Source: Candidatus Rifleibacteriota bacterium
GTDB lineage: Bacteria; Muiribacteriota; Ozemobacteria; Ozemobacterales; Ozemobacteraceae
Direction: 5' to 3'
DNA length: 64,000 nt
Assembly (NCBI GenBank): GCA_015232575.1
Contig: JADFZL010000013.1
Location: forward strand, 124,001-188,000
The translations under genes and the position numbers were made by a program. Positions 54,347-62,762 of this stretch are shown in pieces (position 1 is the first letter of the stretch; every line of letters starts with the position of its first letter). The notes beneath the pieces were generated by a model. The model was given only the letters and a program-made list of their open reading frames with translations. It was not told where the DNA came from and did no database searches.

Positions 54347-55555
54347 TTATTCAACAACATCAACAATAAAACCACCATTAACAACGCACAACTTGATAGC
54401 ATTCTGCAGGCAAAAATTTACCAGTTCAGATTTTTCATGATTTGAAACAACAATACCTCTGGCAGAATTAGCCTGGAATTTGCCTTCGCTCAAAACCGAA
54501 GTAAGTGCCTGAATGTTCTCACGATGCCAGGTAATACTTTTTCGTATATTTTCAAGGCATTCCTGAGTCGGATTAAATACAACTTCAACCGCAACCAGGA
54601 CACCCTTTTTATCCTGACAAAGCACATCAAGACGCCGTTTTCTTCCATCTTCAAGCGTTACCGGGTAATCGCAGTACAGAACCCTGAGTCCTTTTTCAAT
54701 GAGATTTATATGCTCCAGAACCCACTCGATAAAATCTTTTTTGCTCTGAAAAAATGAATTTTTGGAAAACTGTTCAAAAACGTCTTCCAGTGTTGAAACG
54801 CGCTCTTTCAACTTTTCATTTTCTTCATGAAGAACGTGAACCTGTTGCCACAGACTTTTGTTTTCATCAAGTAATGCAACAAGACCTTTAATTTCACCCT
54901 CATTGAACTCACTCAAAGGTCTTGAGATCAAACGTGCAACCATCAAGCGCAGCGATGTCATAGCGTCAGCACCAACATTTGCTGAGCTTTTTTCTCTTCC
55001 GATTACCAGAACCGGAGCGCCTGCTCTTCTGGATCTATGGATCAGAAGGGTGTCGCCAGGCGAAAAAGCTTTAATAGCTTCACCAAGAGCAAGAGTTCTT
55101 CTGTCATAGTCCGGACGGCGATTTGGGGTTACTTTTCCATCAATTTCGATTGAGAAAAAATCTTCAGATGGGAAAAGTTTTCCATAAAGTTCATCCTCAC
55201 GTGCAAACCACTTGAGTTTTCTCTGATTAAATTCGTTTAATGAAAGTCTTTTCCTGATAATAATGTCATCAGTTGAATCTGACATTTCGATAGAAACAAC
55301 ATGTTCATTAATTTCTTCATCAACAAATATAGAGAGCTCAGTTTCAGGCTTGGCTTTTTTTAGTGTTTCGCCCAATTTCAAAGTTCTGTTTTCAAAGGAA
55401 ATATTCCATTCAGAAACGAAATCACCAAAGACTTTCAGTTCAGAAATTTTTGAAGAAAAGAAAAGTTTCATTTTCTCATCTTCTGACTCAAGCCAGGTCA
55501 AAACACCACTTTTTATTTCATCTGCTGTTACTATTTTTTTAATTTCGTCTTTCAT
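54347..55555 (-). CDS. Duplicated-module protein with nuclease-like C-terminus
   Basis: A 402-aa protein of no recognised family. Residues 20-110 and 108-200 look like two copies of one module; compare NRTLKLGETLKKAKPETELSI with DRRTLALGEAIKAFSPGDTLL. A coiled coil (about 240-275) leads to a C-terminal domain with RLDVLCQDKKGVLVAVEVV, the spacing of a PD-(D/E)XK restriction-endonuclease-like core as in NucS/DUF91. The usual Lys after the Glu is replaced by Val, so activity is doubtful. The start ATG overlaps the LolA-like stop (TAATG). The place in a pilin-like operon is unexpected for a nuclease. Confidence 0.6.
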   Translation of the reverse strand: MKDEIKKIVTADEIKSGVLTWLESEDEKMKLFFSSKISELKVFGDFVSEWNISFENRTLKLGETLKKAKPETELSIFVDEEINEHVVSIEMSDSTDDIIIRKRLSLNEFNQRKLKWFAREDELYGKLFPSEDFFSIEIDGKVTPNRRPDYDRRTLALGEAIKAFSPGDTLLIHRSRRAGAPVLVIGREKSSANVGADAMTSLRLMVARLISRPLSEFNEGEIKGLVALLDENKSLWQQVHVLHEENEKLKERVSTLEDVFEQFSKNSFFQSKKDFIEWVLEHINLIEKGLRVLYCDYPVTLEDGRKRRLDVLCQDKKGVLVAVEVVFNPTQECLENIRKSITWHRENIQALTSVLSEGKFQANSARGIVVSNHEKSELVNFCLQNAIKLCVVNGGFIVDVVE

Positions 55556-56355
55556 TAAAAACCCCACTCGCTTATTCGCTTCTTAAAATTCCTGAACATA
55601 TTTTCAATTCCTTCAATGATGTACTCTTTGCCATCATCTAACTTTTCCCGAATGACTTCGCCCGCTGAAACTTTCACAACACCTGGTGGTACAATAAATT
55701 CAAACCGTTCCTTGGGCATTTTCTGATTTATTCTGTATTCAAGCACCTTCAAAGTGCCTCTGCATGTTCCATCTTCATTGAATTCCTTAACAAGAACTGG
55801 AAGAAATGTTTCCGGTGAAAAAACCATGTCATAATATCCCACTTCGAATATCTTTTTAAGCCATCCGTCTTTCGGCGGTGAGAGCCTGATTTTAATTCCA
55901 CCCGATGCAACTGACTCGTCAGGCTGCGGATCAATTTTCAGCACCGAAATATCAAACAGTGTAAAAAGGGTTTTGCGTGTAAGACGGGTAACAATTTTCT
56001 TGGGATTTACCCAATCCCAGAGGTTGTCTGAAAGCCAGCCGCCTTCAGATGAAGCATCAAGTACAAAGACTTCATTGAGTAAACCAATGTACAACCAGAA
56101 TCTCTCTCCATCAAACACAACTCTTACCGGAACATCATGAAAATCGACAGAAAACTTATCAGGACTCTGTATTGCAAGCGTCACTTTGGCCGACATTGTA
56201 CCAGAAGAAACTACCAGATCAGATTCTATGGAATCGATCTTTTCAGTACGGCTCTCCAGTTGATTAAAAAGAATTTCTGGTGTAAGTTCGACTGCCAGAG
56301 CTGCCTGGCAGAAAAGCATGATAAACAGACAAATAATTTTTTTCATTTTTCCCAT
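55555..56355 (-). CDS. LolA-like periplasmic protein
   Basis: A 266-aa protein. A signal peptide (about residues 4-22, ICLFIMLFCQAALA) is followed by a LolA/LolB-type beta-barrel pattern. The motif SIESDLVVSSGTMSAKVTLA and the RVVFDGERFWLYIG strand pair match outer-membrane lipoprotein-sorting proteins. It may carry lipids or lipoproteins, or serve as a structural relative only. A GGAG site precedes the ATG at 56355. It is linked by overlap to the downstream duplicated-module gene. Confidence 0.72.
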   Translation of the reverse strand: MGKMKKIICLFIMLFCQAALAVELTPEILFNQLESRTEKIDSIESDLVVSSGTMSAKVTLAIQSPDKFSVDFHDVPVRVVFDGERFWLYIGLLNEVFVLDASSEGGWLSDNLWDWVNPKKIVTRLTRKTLFTLFDISVLKIDPQPDESVASGGIKIRLSPPKDGWLKKIFEVGYYDMVFSPETFLPVLVKEFNEDGTCRGTLKVLEYRINQKMPKERFEFIVPPGVVKVSAGEVIREKLDDGKEYIIEGIENMFRNFKKRISEWGF

Positions 56356-56401
56356 TTTTTCTCCGATTTCAGATCCTGAGTATTTCAGTATGCATAGCAA
56401 T

Positions 56402-57259
56402 TTATCTCCAGGATTCCTTTTGTGAATCTGTGGCAAGATTAACTTTTGCCAACTGTTTTATCGTTTTTTCAAGAAAAGGTTCGAGCTTTTCAAGAGATTT
56501 ACAAAAGAATTCATTAGTAATATAGAAAGCATATTTCAGGAAGAACAGATAATTTATAAGACCCACAACAAAGATATAGAGCTCAATAGGCTGCCTGGAA
56601 TCAATATATTCCTCTATTTTCGAAAAACTGCTGTTTATCTGAGAAATTATTTCTGTTGAAGTATTCTTCGAAGACAGAAGAAACTGGGGAAAAAAAGAAC
56701 AGGCTATTACCTCTGTTACCGGAAACTCTCTTTCCCAGTGTAAAGCATCAGATTTTTTTTCCTGAATAAAGGCAACTTTTTCAAGATCAACTGTCAAAAT
56801 AGCAGAGGACACTGGAAACAATTCACCATAATATCCTGATATTATGCGTATTTCTCCAAACGAAATTCCCAGCCACGAAAGATTCCAGGATACTCCATCG
56901 GGTTTCAAAATGCTTTTTTCACCGGAATTTCCTGATATTTCAGGAATAGTTCCCGATTCAGCGGCAGGATCAATAATTTTTGAACAGAGATTCAATGTCT
57001 GTTCAAGCCATTTGTTTGAAAAGGGCTTTTTCATAAGAATAAATGAAGGGAAAACATGATTACGTGAAAAAAAAGTCCCGGTATTTCTAATAAGGTTCTG
57101 AAAAGTGTATAATTCACCCTCAAAAGAAGACAACATTCTCAACAGGTAGTCAGGGTGAAGAAAGCCAACAGAAAGAGGTGTTGGCCATGATGGAAGTTCA
57201 GGAACTGCAAAATCATTCATGCAATTTCTGATCTGAAAGTGTATTCTTCCTATTTCCAT
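56402..57259 (-). CDS. Hypothetical protein in the pilin-like operon
   Basis: A 285-aa protein from ATG 57259; a frame with TTG starts extends to 57304. No family is recognised. One hydrophobic helix lies near residues 230-250 (YIFVVGLINYLFFLKYAF). The rest is mixed, with aromatic and Trp-rich segments (PELPSWPTPLSVGF, WNLSWLGISFGEIRI). Neither start has a convincing ribosome site. It lies between the TM protein at 57.3 kb and the LolA-like gene with gaps of 69 and 46 bases. Confidence 0.55.
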   Translation of the reverse strand: MEIGRIHFQIRNCMNDFAVPELPSWPTPLSVGFLHPDYLLRMLSSFEGELYTFQNLIRNTGTFFSRNHVFPSFILMKKPFSNKWLEQTLNLCSKIIDPAAESGTIPEISGNSGEKSILKPDGVSWNLSWLGISFGEIRIISGYYGELFPVSSAILTVDLEKVAFIQEKKSDALHWEREFPVTEVIACSFFPQFLLSSKNTSTEIISQINSSFSKIEEYIDSRQPIELYIFVVGLINYLFFLKYAFYITNEFFCKSLEKLEPFLEKTIKQLAKVNLATDSQKESWR

Positions 57260-57328
57260 ATTGTTTTCATCTGACTGATCGGCTGTCTGGCAATAAAACA
57301 ACAACCTCGCCTGAAATTAAAGTGTTTG

Positions 57329-58114
57329 CTAAAAAAGGCTTCTGGAAAGTGCGAGATCATATTCTGCTCTCCTTATAAGGAGTTCGCCGCGATTCCCAGG
57401 AAGAGAGGCAGCAAATGAACGGACTTTAAGAAGCTGCTGCGAAGCTTCCTGGGAAGATATTACACCAATAAATTCTGATTGCGGGCGATTTGGATAAGCC
57501 TTTCTGTTTACATCTCTGATCTGCCTGGCAGCCTTGATATATTTCAATTTATAATCAACATAAGCCTGCTGATTGGCTAACTGGAAATAGCACTCAGCAA
57601 TGTTTTCAGAAAGTTCCATACGATGCTGCAGATCATTTTCGGGCAGATTCTGGTACAGTGCAAGAAAATCAGTCAATGCCTTCTGGAAATCGCCCTGGGA
57701 AAATGAAATTTTTGCAGCAGAAAGACCTTCAAGATTTACTCTGGCAAGAGACATTATTTCTTCATAAAGGGGATTCGAAACCGGCATTTCGGCATTCGGC
57801 GGCGGCGGACGATAAGAAAAGACATTCTTCATGTGCGCAGAATACGCTGAGAGCGAGGCTTCCATACGGCCATCGTTCAAAGTTTTGCGGGCAATCTCCA
57901 CTTGCAGCGAAGCTGGCATATAACCAGACGCCTTAATTGCCTGTGGCTGAGCTGGCAAAGCCGGGTCCTTCTTCTGATAGGTTGAATAATCGACATAGAT
58001 ACGGTCATGTGAAAATCTCTTAACATCTGAACGAAAAACAGTATTAAGAAAATTATATATAAAACCAATCAACGCTAATGTGAAAAGCACCATAGGCCAT
58101 TTTCTGGTTTCCAT
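57329..58114 (-). CDS. Hypothetical single-pass membrane protein, TPR-like
   Basis: A 261-aa protein. An N-terminal membrane anchor (about residues 8-26) precedes a Pro-rich part and a helical C-terminal half with TPR-like periodicity (AAKISFSQGDFQKALTDFLA, ENIAECYFQLAN). Orientation is likely N-in, with the helical domain in the periplasm. It begins one base after the upstream pseudopilin-like gene ends, so it is presumably co-expressed with the pilin-like proteins. Confidence 0.68.
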   Translation of the reverse strand: METRKWPMVLFTLALIGFIYNFLNTVFRSDVKRFSHDRIYVDYSTYQKKDPALPAQPQAIKASGYMPASLQVEIARKTLNDGRMEASLSAYSAHMKNVFSYRPPPPNAEMPVSNPLYEEIMSLARVNLEGLSAAKISFSQGDFQKALTDFLALYQNLPENDLQHRMELSENIAECYFQLANQQAYVDYKLKYIKAARQIRDVNRKAYPNRPQSEFIGVISSQEASQQLLKVRSFAASLPGNRGELLIRRAEYDLALSRSLF

Positions 58115-58115
58115 A

Positions 58116-58895
58116 TCAGTATAAATTATCCTCGTCCGTTGAACAGAAAGTGCCTGGATGTGCAGCTTCAGCGCATCTCACTCTGCTGAAGAATTTGCAT
58201 ACCAGATCAAGCTCTTCATCTCTTCTGTCACCCTGTTCATCAATTTTATTGTGTATCCGCAGAACAATAAAACAAGCCTTGGCAGCATCTGCCGGATTAA
58301 CGCCATCGACTTTTCTTGCAGAAACGGTAACTTCATCTGTATTTGCTTTTTTTGTTATAATCTGCTCATACCCGACAACCTCAAAGTCTACAATATCGCT
58401 GAGGCTAGTTCCTTCGCTCTCAACGTTAGGAGTTCCGGTATACTGCGCTGCGGGACCCTTTGTAAACAGCATTGGCCTTTTAATAAAAGCAAGAAAACCA
58501 GGAATCTGCTTCCTTTTTACTTTTCCACCCGCAACAAGCGAATACTCAATCAGATTTACATCCATAACCCAGTCAATCGGCTTGATAGCTTTTCCATCAG
58601 CCTTATAGTACATATCTTCGAGCGTTCGACGTGAAGTCTGATAAGAATAAAAACTGAACTTTTTCTGACCTGTATCTATCTCAACGAATTTGTATGCCCC
58701 GGCTATGTCTCTTGCCAATCGGTCAAAGAACCATCTGGTTTCACTTTGCATCTGACTTTGAGCCCCCAGATGACGCACAGTTTCCCTTCCACCGAAATAG
58801 ATTTTCCAGGCATAGCCCATCAGAAAAGTAACTATAGCAACTGTGACAACCATCTCCATGATGGTCATTCCGGCCCTGCGGTTATTTGGCTTCAT
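58116..58895 (-). CDS. Type II/IV prepilin-like protein (PulJ/PilW-like)
   Basis: A 259-aa protein with a class III prepilin leader. The basic MKPNNRRAG is cut after Gly, and the mature N-terminus MTIMEMVVTVAIVTFLMGYA has Glu at +5 and a hydrophobic helix. The long globular part fits the PulJ/GspJ or PilW minor pseudopilins. It would need a prepilin peptidase, not encoded in the window. Its start overlaps the previous gene by 14 bases. Confidence 0.8.
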   Translation of the reverse strand: MKPNNRRAGMTIMEMVVTVAIVTFLMGYAWKIYFGGRETVRHLGAQSQMQSETRWFFDRLARDIAGAYKFVEIDTGQKKFSFYSYQTSRRTLEDMYYKADGKAIKPIDWVMDVNLIEYSLVAGGKVKRKQIPGFLAFIKRPMLFTKGPAAQYTGTPNVESEGTSLSDIVDFEVVGYEQIITKKANTDEVTVSARKVDGVNPADAAKACFIVLRIHNKIDEQGDRRDEELDLVCKFFSRVRCAEAAHPGTFCSTDEDNLY

Positions 58896-59352
58896 TGTTC
58901 ACCACCAGAGTACCAAAACCAAGAGTCTGATCGGGCTTACCCGGCTCGCTCCAGCGAATTGTAAGCTTTACCGAGTACATATTTATAACGTCATTATTAT
59001 TTGCATCTTTTTCTTTAATTTCATCAGTAACCATCATAGTTTCAAACCGGCCATAATAATCAGGGTATTTGACAGAAGTATTATCTGACTCGACAACGGG
59101 TCCTGAAACCTTCTTCCACGGGTAATTAAACTTAGAAAAATCACTCTTAACCCCAATGAAACTGTATGAGCGGACCTCATCAATAATGCTTCTTCCGAGA
59201 CTCTGTGCAACCATGAGGTTTTTCGCCTTAGCAGTTGTAGTATGACTTGTCTGAAAAAGAACAATCAGCGGAAGAATGCCCATTGAGAATACCACAAGCG
59301 TCATGAGAAGTTCCGGGGTTGTAAATGCTGATCTTCGCTTATATTGAATCAT
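58882..59352 (-). CDS. Type II/IV prepilin-like protein (PilV/GspI-like)
   Basis: A 156-aa protein. The leader MIQYKRRSA ends in Ala, and the mature sequence FTTPELLMTLVVFSMGILPL has Glu at +5, the hallmark of prepilins. Size and the following LGRSIIDEVRSY helix fit minor pilins of the PilV/GspI type. The ATG at 59352 gives the most typical leader; a TTG at 59379, overlapping the upstream stop, is the alternative. It is overlapped at its end by the PulJ-like gene. Confidence 0.78.
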   Translation of the reverse strand: MIQYKRRSAFTTPELLMTLVVFSMGILPLIVLFQTSHTTTAKAKNLMVAQSLGRSIIDEVRSYSFIGVKSDFSKFNYPWKKVSGPVVESDNTSVKYPDYYGRFETMMVTDEIKEKDANNNDVINMYSVKLTIRWSEPGKPDQTLGFGTLVVNNEAK

Positions 59353-59375
59353 TTGAGTCTTTTGCTTCAATTCTT

Positions 59376-61748
59376 TCAATTTCCCCCGGAAAAAGCCAGA
59401 TGCTGGATTCTGGGGGTTATCGCAACTATATGCGACATTATTTCATATTTATACTTATCATCATCTGAAAAACTTTCTGTGCTTTGAAGGGTTTTTTGAT
59501 CGAAATAATATGGACTCTTTGTGTCATGGATAACCCACAAATCACCATTCAGCTTCTTTTTCTTCATATAAAAGTTCGAATAATTTCCGATAATTGTGTT
59601 AACGCGATTCTGAATTTCTGGAAAATTGACTTTCCATTGATGAGTTGGCTTAATTGGGTCCATTCCAAGATTTACGTAATCGGCCGGCTCAAGAATTCCA
59701 TCAGAAGTTTTAATTCCGGCAAGTGAGTAAACACTGGCTTCAATTATTCTTCTTTTTCCCTCGATAATGATCTGGCAGGTTTCCATGTCAGCTGGAAGAA
59801 CCTGAGAAGCGCCATTAGAAGCAGTTCTTGTTATAAAAGGATGATAAACAATTGTAAGATGATCGTCATCCGAGGTTTTTCGAACCGTCCTTCTTGAGAG
59901 AATGCTTCCCGCGATAATGAAGGGGTTCGGCTTCTGAGGATAATAATCTCCAACAAAAATGATTCCCTTTCCCCTGTAAACAACATCCTCGCGAAGATTG
60001 AAGTTCTGGAGCCAGTAAGCACCATTTAGAATCCAGGTTTTGTCCGGGTCTTTCGGAATATCATTTATATCATTAAGCCTTTTAGTAATAATTTTCCTGT
60101 AATCCTTGAAGTTTGTTGGATAAAAATTTCTGAAATCTGAGTCATTTGGTGCCTCGGGGGCAGTAGGGTCAGATGGCTTGAAAAAAACTCTCCAGAGTGA
60201 CTCTCCGCCAGACCATGCAAGAACCGGAAGAGCAGTAATTGAATTCCAGATTGTAGCTCCAATATTTGAAACAGATCCAGTAAAGGCACTCCAGAAGCCA
60301 GTTGCATCTTTTGGATTATTATACGAAAGTGAAAATTCTGTAAAAAGCTCATGTGTCTGAACAGAGGTGCTCTGAGCTCCCCCGGCTCTGAACCATCTGA
60401 ATTTTCTCAAACAGGCAATAATTTTCGTCTTACCGTCCATATCACTGCTTCCGTCAAGCCAGCGATGTTCGAGATTCAATTCTGACTCAGAAACAGGCCA
60501 TTTATCTTTGGTCAGATTGGTATAATTCGGCTGATAAGTCTGTGGTACAAAACGCCACGGCAGTCGACAATATGGACCGGCAGGCAAAAACTTCTGAACT
60601 TTAGTTGTTCCGCGTGCATAAGATTCGCCGGTTTTTATCCATTCATTCATGTCTGTCCATTCAGCGTTAAGCTTCGGAAGAATGCCCTTTTTATATGTAT
60701 TATAACGATAAGCCTGTTTTTCGCTGTCAGTCATTCCGGCAAGGTCATTCTTGTGGTTATCTTCATTATTCCACCACGAAACGTCAATCATTCCCCAGAA
60801 CGCTCTCGGGCCGTATGGAAGATATGACGAACCAGCGTAAGTATCAGAGTACTGAAATGCCTGGTTAACAGGTCCGGGTTTACCATCAGTGGTGTTTATA
60901 AGATATGCACCCTGGTAGTTGCCCTGTACATCCTGAGGGGTTTCGAGATCAGGGTTTTCGATTCTGATAACTGAGGGCCCGTGAATATAAACTCTCGACT
61001 GAAACGGATGATTCCAGAGAAGAAGTCTTCCACTTCCAAGCGAAAGATCGTTTTTAATTTCATCAGTTGATTTAGTCGGATTATTCGGGTCACATTCCGG
61101 GCCCATCATGCTGAAAAGAGTATAGTTTCGGGCAACCGGACCGATGTTCACTACTTTTGCATCACGGGTCATCTGAAATCTGAATTTATGTTTCTTCGAA
61201 CTTATTTTCAATGAAACTACAACATTGAAGGAAATGCTGAGGTAATAATCACGCGACATCTTTGTATCAAACAATTGAGATCTGTCTTTCGGGCGGTACA
61301 TGCATTGATCAATGTTTTTCCCAAAATTGAAATGATCAATCGGCCGACAATCAGTCAAAGAAGGCTGAACGGCCTCAATCTCAAACCCAGCTCTGCTCAT
61401 ATAGCTTATGAGAAGCCTTGTCTGCCTCACGTGGGCTTTGTAATCAGGAAGGACATCCAATAGTTTCGGGTTTATTCCGGTAGTGCCACCCGGGGCAAAA
61501 TCAGATGTCTGGCACTGCTGCAGCAGCGGACCTTTTTTCCCCATCGAAAGCTCTTTTTCAATCATCTGAAAAGCTTCGTCTGCGGCAGCCTCAGCAAGCT
61601 GTTGTGCCATGGTCGTATAGCAGGAAATAGCAGCCTGCGAATACTCTGCACTGCTGCTCTGCATAAGGAACATTCCCATAAATGCAAACATTCCAAGAAC
61701 CAGAACTGCAACAATATATGCAAAACCGTTTCTATACGAATGAATCAT
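59376..61748 (-). CDS. Large PilX-like protein with prepilin-type N-terminus
   Basis: A 790-aa protein whose first 60 residues look like PilX/GspK: RNG then FAYIVAVLVLGMFAFMGM, followed by QQLAEAAADEAFQMIEKEL. The Glu at +5 of ordinary pilins is absent, as in GspK-type tip proteins. The remaining 730 residues are beta-rich and Trp/Tyr/Asn-rich, unlike any family I recognise, and far longer than GspK. It may form the tip or adhesive part of a pseudopilus. It is the first gene of the long operon. Confidence 0.75.
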   Translation of the reverse strand: MIHSYRNGFAYIVAVLVLGMFAFMGMFLMQSSSAEYSQAAISCYTTMAQQLAEAAADEAFQMIEKELSMGKKGPLLQQCQTSDFAPGGTTGINPKLLDVLPDYKAHVRQTRLLISYMSRAGFEIEAVQPSLTDCRPIDHFNFGKNIDQCMYRPKDRSQLFDTKMSRDYYLSISFNVVVSLKISSKKHKFRFQMTRDAKVVNIGPVARNYTLFSMMGPECDPNNPTKSTDEIKNDLSLGSGRLLLWNHPFQSRVYIHGPSVIRIENPDLETPQDVQGNYQGAYLINTTDGKPGPVNQAFQYSDTYAGSSYLPYGPRAFWGMIDVSWWNNEDNHKNDLAGMTDSEKQAYRYNTYKKGILPKLNAEWTDMNEWIKTGESYARGTTKVQKFLPAGPYCRLPWRFVPQTYQPNYTNLTKDKWPVSESELNLEHRWLDGSSDMDGKTKIIACLRKFRWFRAGGAQSTSVQTHELFTEFSLSYNNPKDATGFWSAFTGSVSNIGATIWNSITALPVLAWSGGESLWRVFFKPSDPTAPEAPNDSDFRNFYPTNFKDYRKIITKRLNDINDIPKDPDKTWILNGAYWLQNFNLREDVVYRGKGIIFVGDYYPQKPNPFIIAGSILSRRTVRKTSDDDHLTIVYHPFITRTASNGASQVLPADMETCQIIIEGKRRIIEASVYSLAGIKTSDGILEPADYVNLGMDPIKPTHQWKVNFPEIQNRVNTIIGNYSNFYMKKKKLNGDLWVIHDTKSPYYFDQKTLQSTESFSDDDKYKYEIMSHIVAITPRIQHLAFSGGN

Positions 61749-61834
61749 TTACAGTCAATCATCCCCTTTATTCATGCTGCCTGATTTTTCTGCCATAACT
61801 CCAACCAGAAGAATAGTCCAGACACATATCTATA

Positions 61835-61863
61835 AGTCTAACACAGGCAATTTTCTTCGTCAA
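61835..61863 (-). promoter_or_regulatory. Sigma-70-type promoter of the pilin-like operon
   Basis: TTGACG, 17 bases, TAGACT on the minus strand, with a predicted start near 61828 and a leader of about 80 bases. Confidence 0.55.
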
Positions 61864-62096
61864 ACAAAAAAATGCCTCCAAATAACCGGGAATTATTGAC
61901 AAGCCTCTCAAAAAGTATCATTTGCCATGTGCCTGCAATAGTTTTTGAAAGCATTTGCACTCAGTATGCAATAACTTTAATAGCGGGAATTGCCTTGTCA
62001 ACTTTGGGTCGGGCCGTCATCTCGAACGAACGTGAGAGATCTCATACATTGTATTACGACCCTTTTATTAAGATTGGCTGTACCTAATTTTATAAA
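61864..62096. other. Intergenic region holding one repeat fragment
   Basis: Part of the 348-base gap between the AMMECR1 gene stop and the PilX-like gene. Apart from the repeat fragment at 62016-62046 and the promoter, I see no gene. Confidence 0.5.
62016..62046. repeat. Partial copy of dispersed palindromic repeat
   Basis: The 31 bases match the left half of the complete copy at 29904 with one difference (CGAACGAACGTGAGAGATCT here). The right arm is absent. Confidence 0.7.
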
Positions 62097-62762
62097 TCAG
62101 TCGTTTTCGCTGAAAATATCTGCGGTAAAACGCTGGAGTTTAGCTCCGGACGCTTTATGACTTCCCGGTGGCAGACCGGCTTTCATACAAAGGTTTTCCA
62201 GAAAAGCATCGCGATCCCAGCCCCATTCAATCGGAACCTGAGGAAGCAGCAAACCTGATCTTCCGGAATGTCTCAACATAAGGCCATCTCTTCCCACTTT
62301 TATTTCATCAATAGACTCAACTGGAATCATGGGCGAGAGAACTGAGACTTCAATTGAAATTTCCTTCAACTCGGACAGTCTGACCGGTCTGAAACGCGGG
62401 TCTTCTGTTGCTGCTGCCACAGCCATTTCAGGAACTGCCTTGCCGAGAGACTTTATTCCTTCAACAAAGCCTATGCAGCCTCTTAATTCACCTTCCTTCT
62501 TCAAAGTAACAAAAACTCCGCACTTTTCTGAAAATTGCTTATTTTTAAATGAAAAAGAAGGTATTTCTCCGCCACTGAGAACACTTTCGAGAGTTTTTCT
62601 TACAGTCTGCAACAGTTCTTCTTTAAATTCCATTTTTTGATCCTCCACTTTCAAATTCGATGGCAGACAGTTTCCACAAGATGAGCAATCTATGTGACTG
62701 CCTGCCCAGAATTGAGTAGAAATTAAAATAAGTACTAGAAGTAGAAAAAATCTAAACCTCAT
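62097..62762 (-). CDS. AMMECR1-domain protein (AmmeMemoRadiSam protein A-like)
   Basis: A 221-aa protein. Residues 45 to the end form an AMMECR1 domain with the invariant motif ELRGCIGFVEG near 92 and PRFRPVRLSELKEISIEVSV. The first 20 residues are strongly hydrophobic (RFRFFLLLVLILIS), followed by CSSCGNC, giving a putative signal peptide that is unusual for this usually cytoplasmic family. An internal ATG at 62633 has a perfect GGAGG site eight bases upstream and would give a normal cytoplasmic protein. The outer start overlaps the dapF stop (TGATG). Both products may exist. No Memo or radical-SAM partner gene is adjacent. Confidence 0.82.
   Translation of the reverse strand: MRFRFFLLLVLILISTQFWAGSHIDCSSCGNCLPSNLKVEDQKMEFKEELLQTVRKTLESVLSGGEIPSFSFKNKQFSEKCGVFVTLKKEGELRGCIGFVEGIKSLGKAVPEMAVAAATEDPRFRPVRLSELKEISIEVSVLSPMIPVESIDEIKVGRDGLMLRHSGRSGLLLPQVPIEWGWDRDAFLENLCMKAGLPPGSHKASGAKLQRFTADIFSEND
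62642..62646 (-). promoter_or_regulatory. Internal Shine-Dalgarno site in the AMMECR1 gene
   Basis: GGAGG on the minus strand, eight bases before an in-frame ATG at 62633, right at the start of the conserved domain. It is stronger than any site before the outer start. Confidence 0.65.

Noticed and set aside
58150..58634. Two plus-strand frames of about 155 codons
   Set aside because: They are antisense to the PulJ-like gene, which has a clear prepilin leader.
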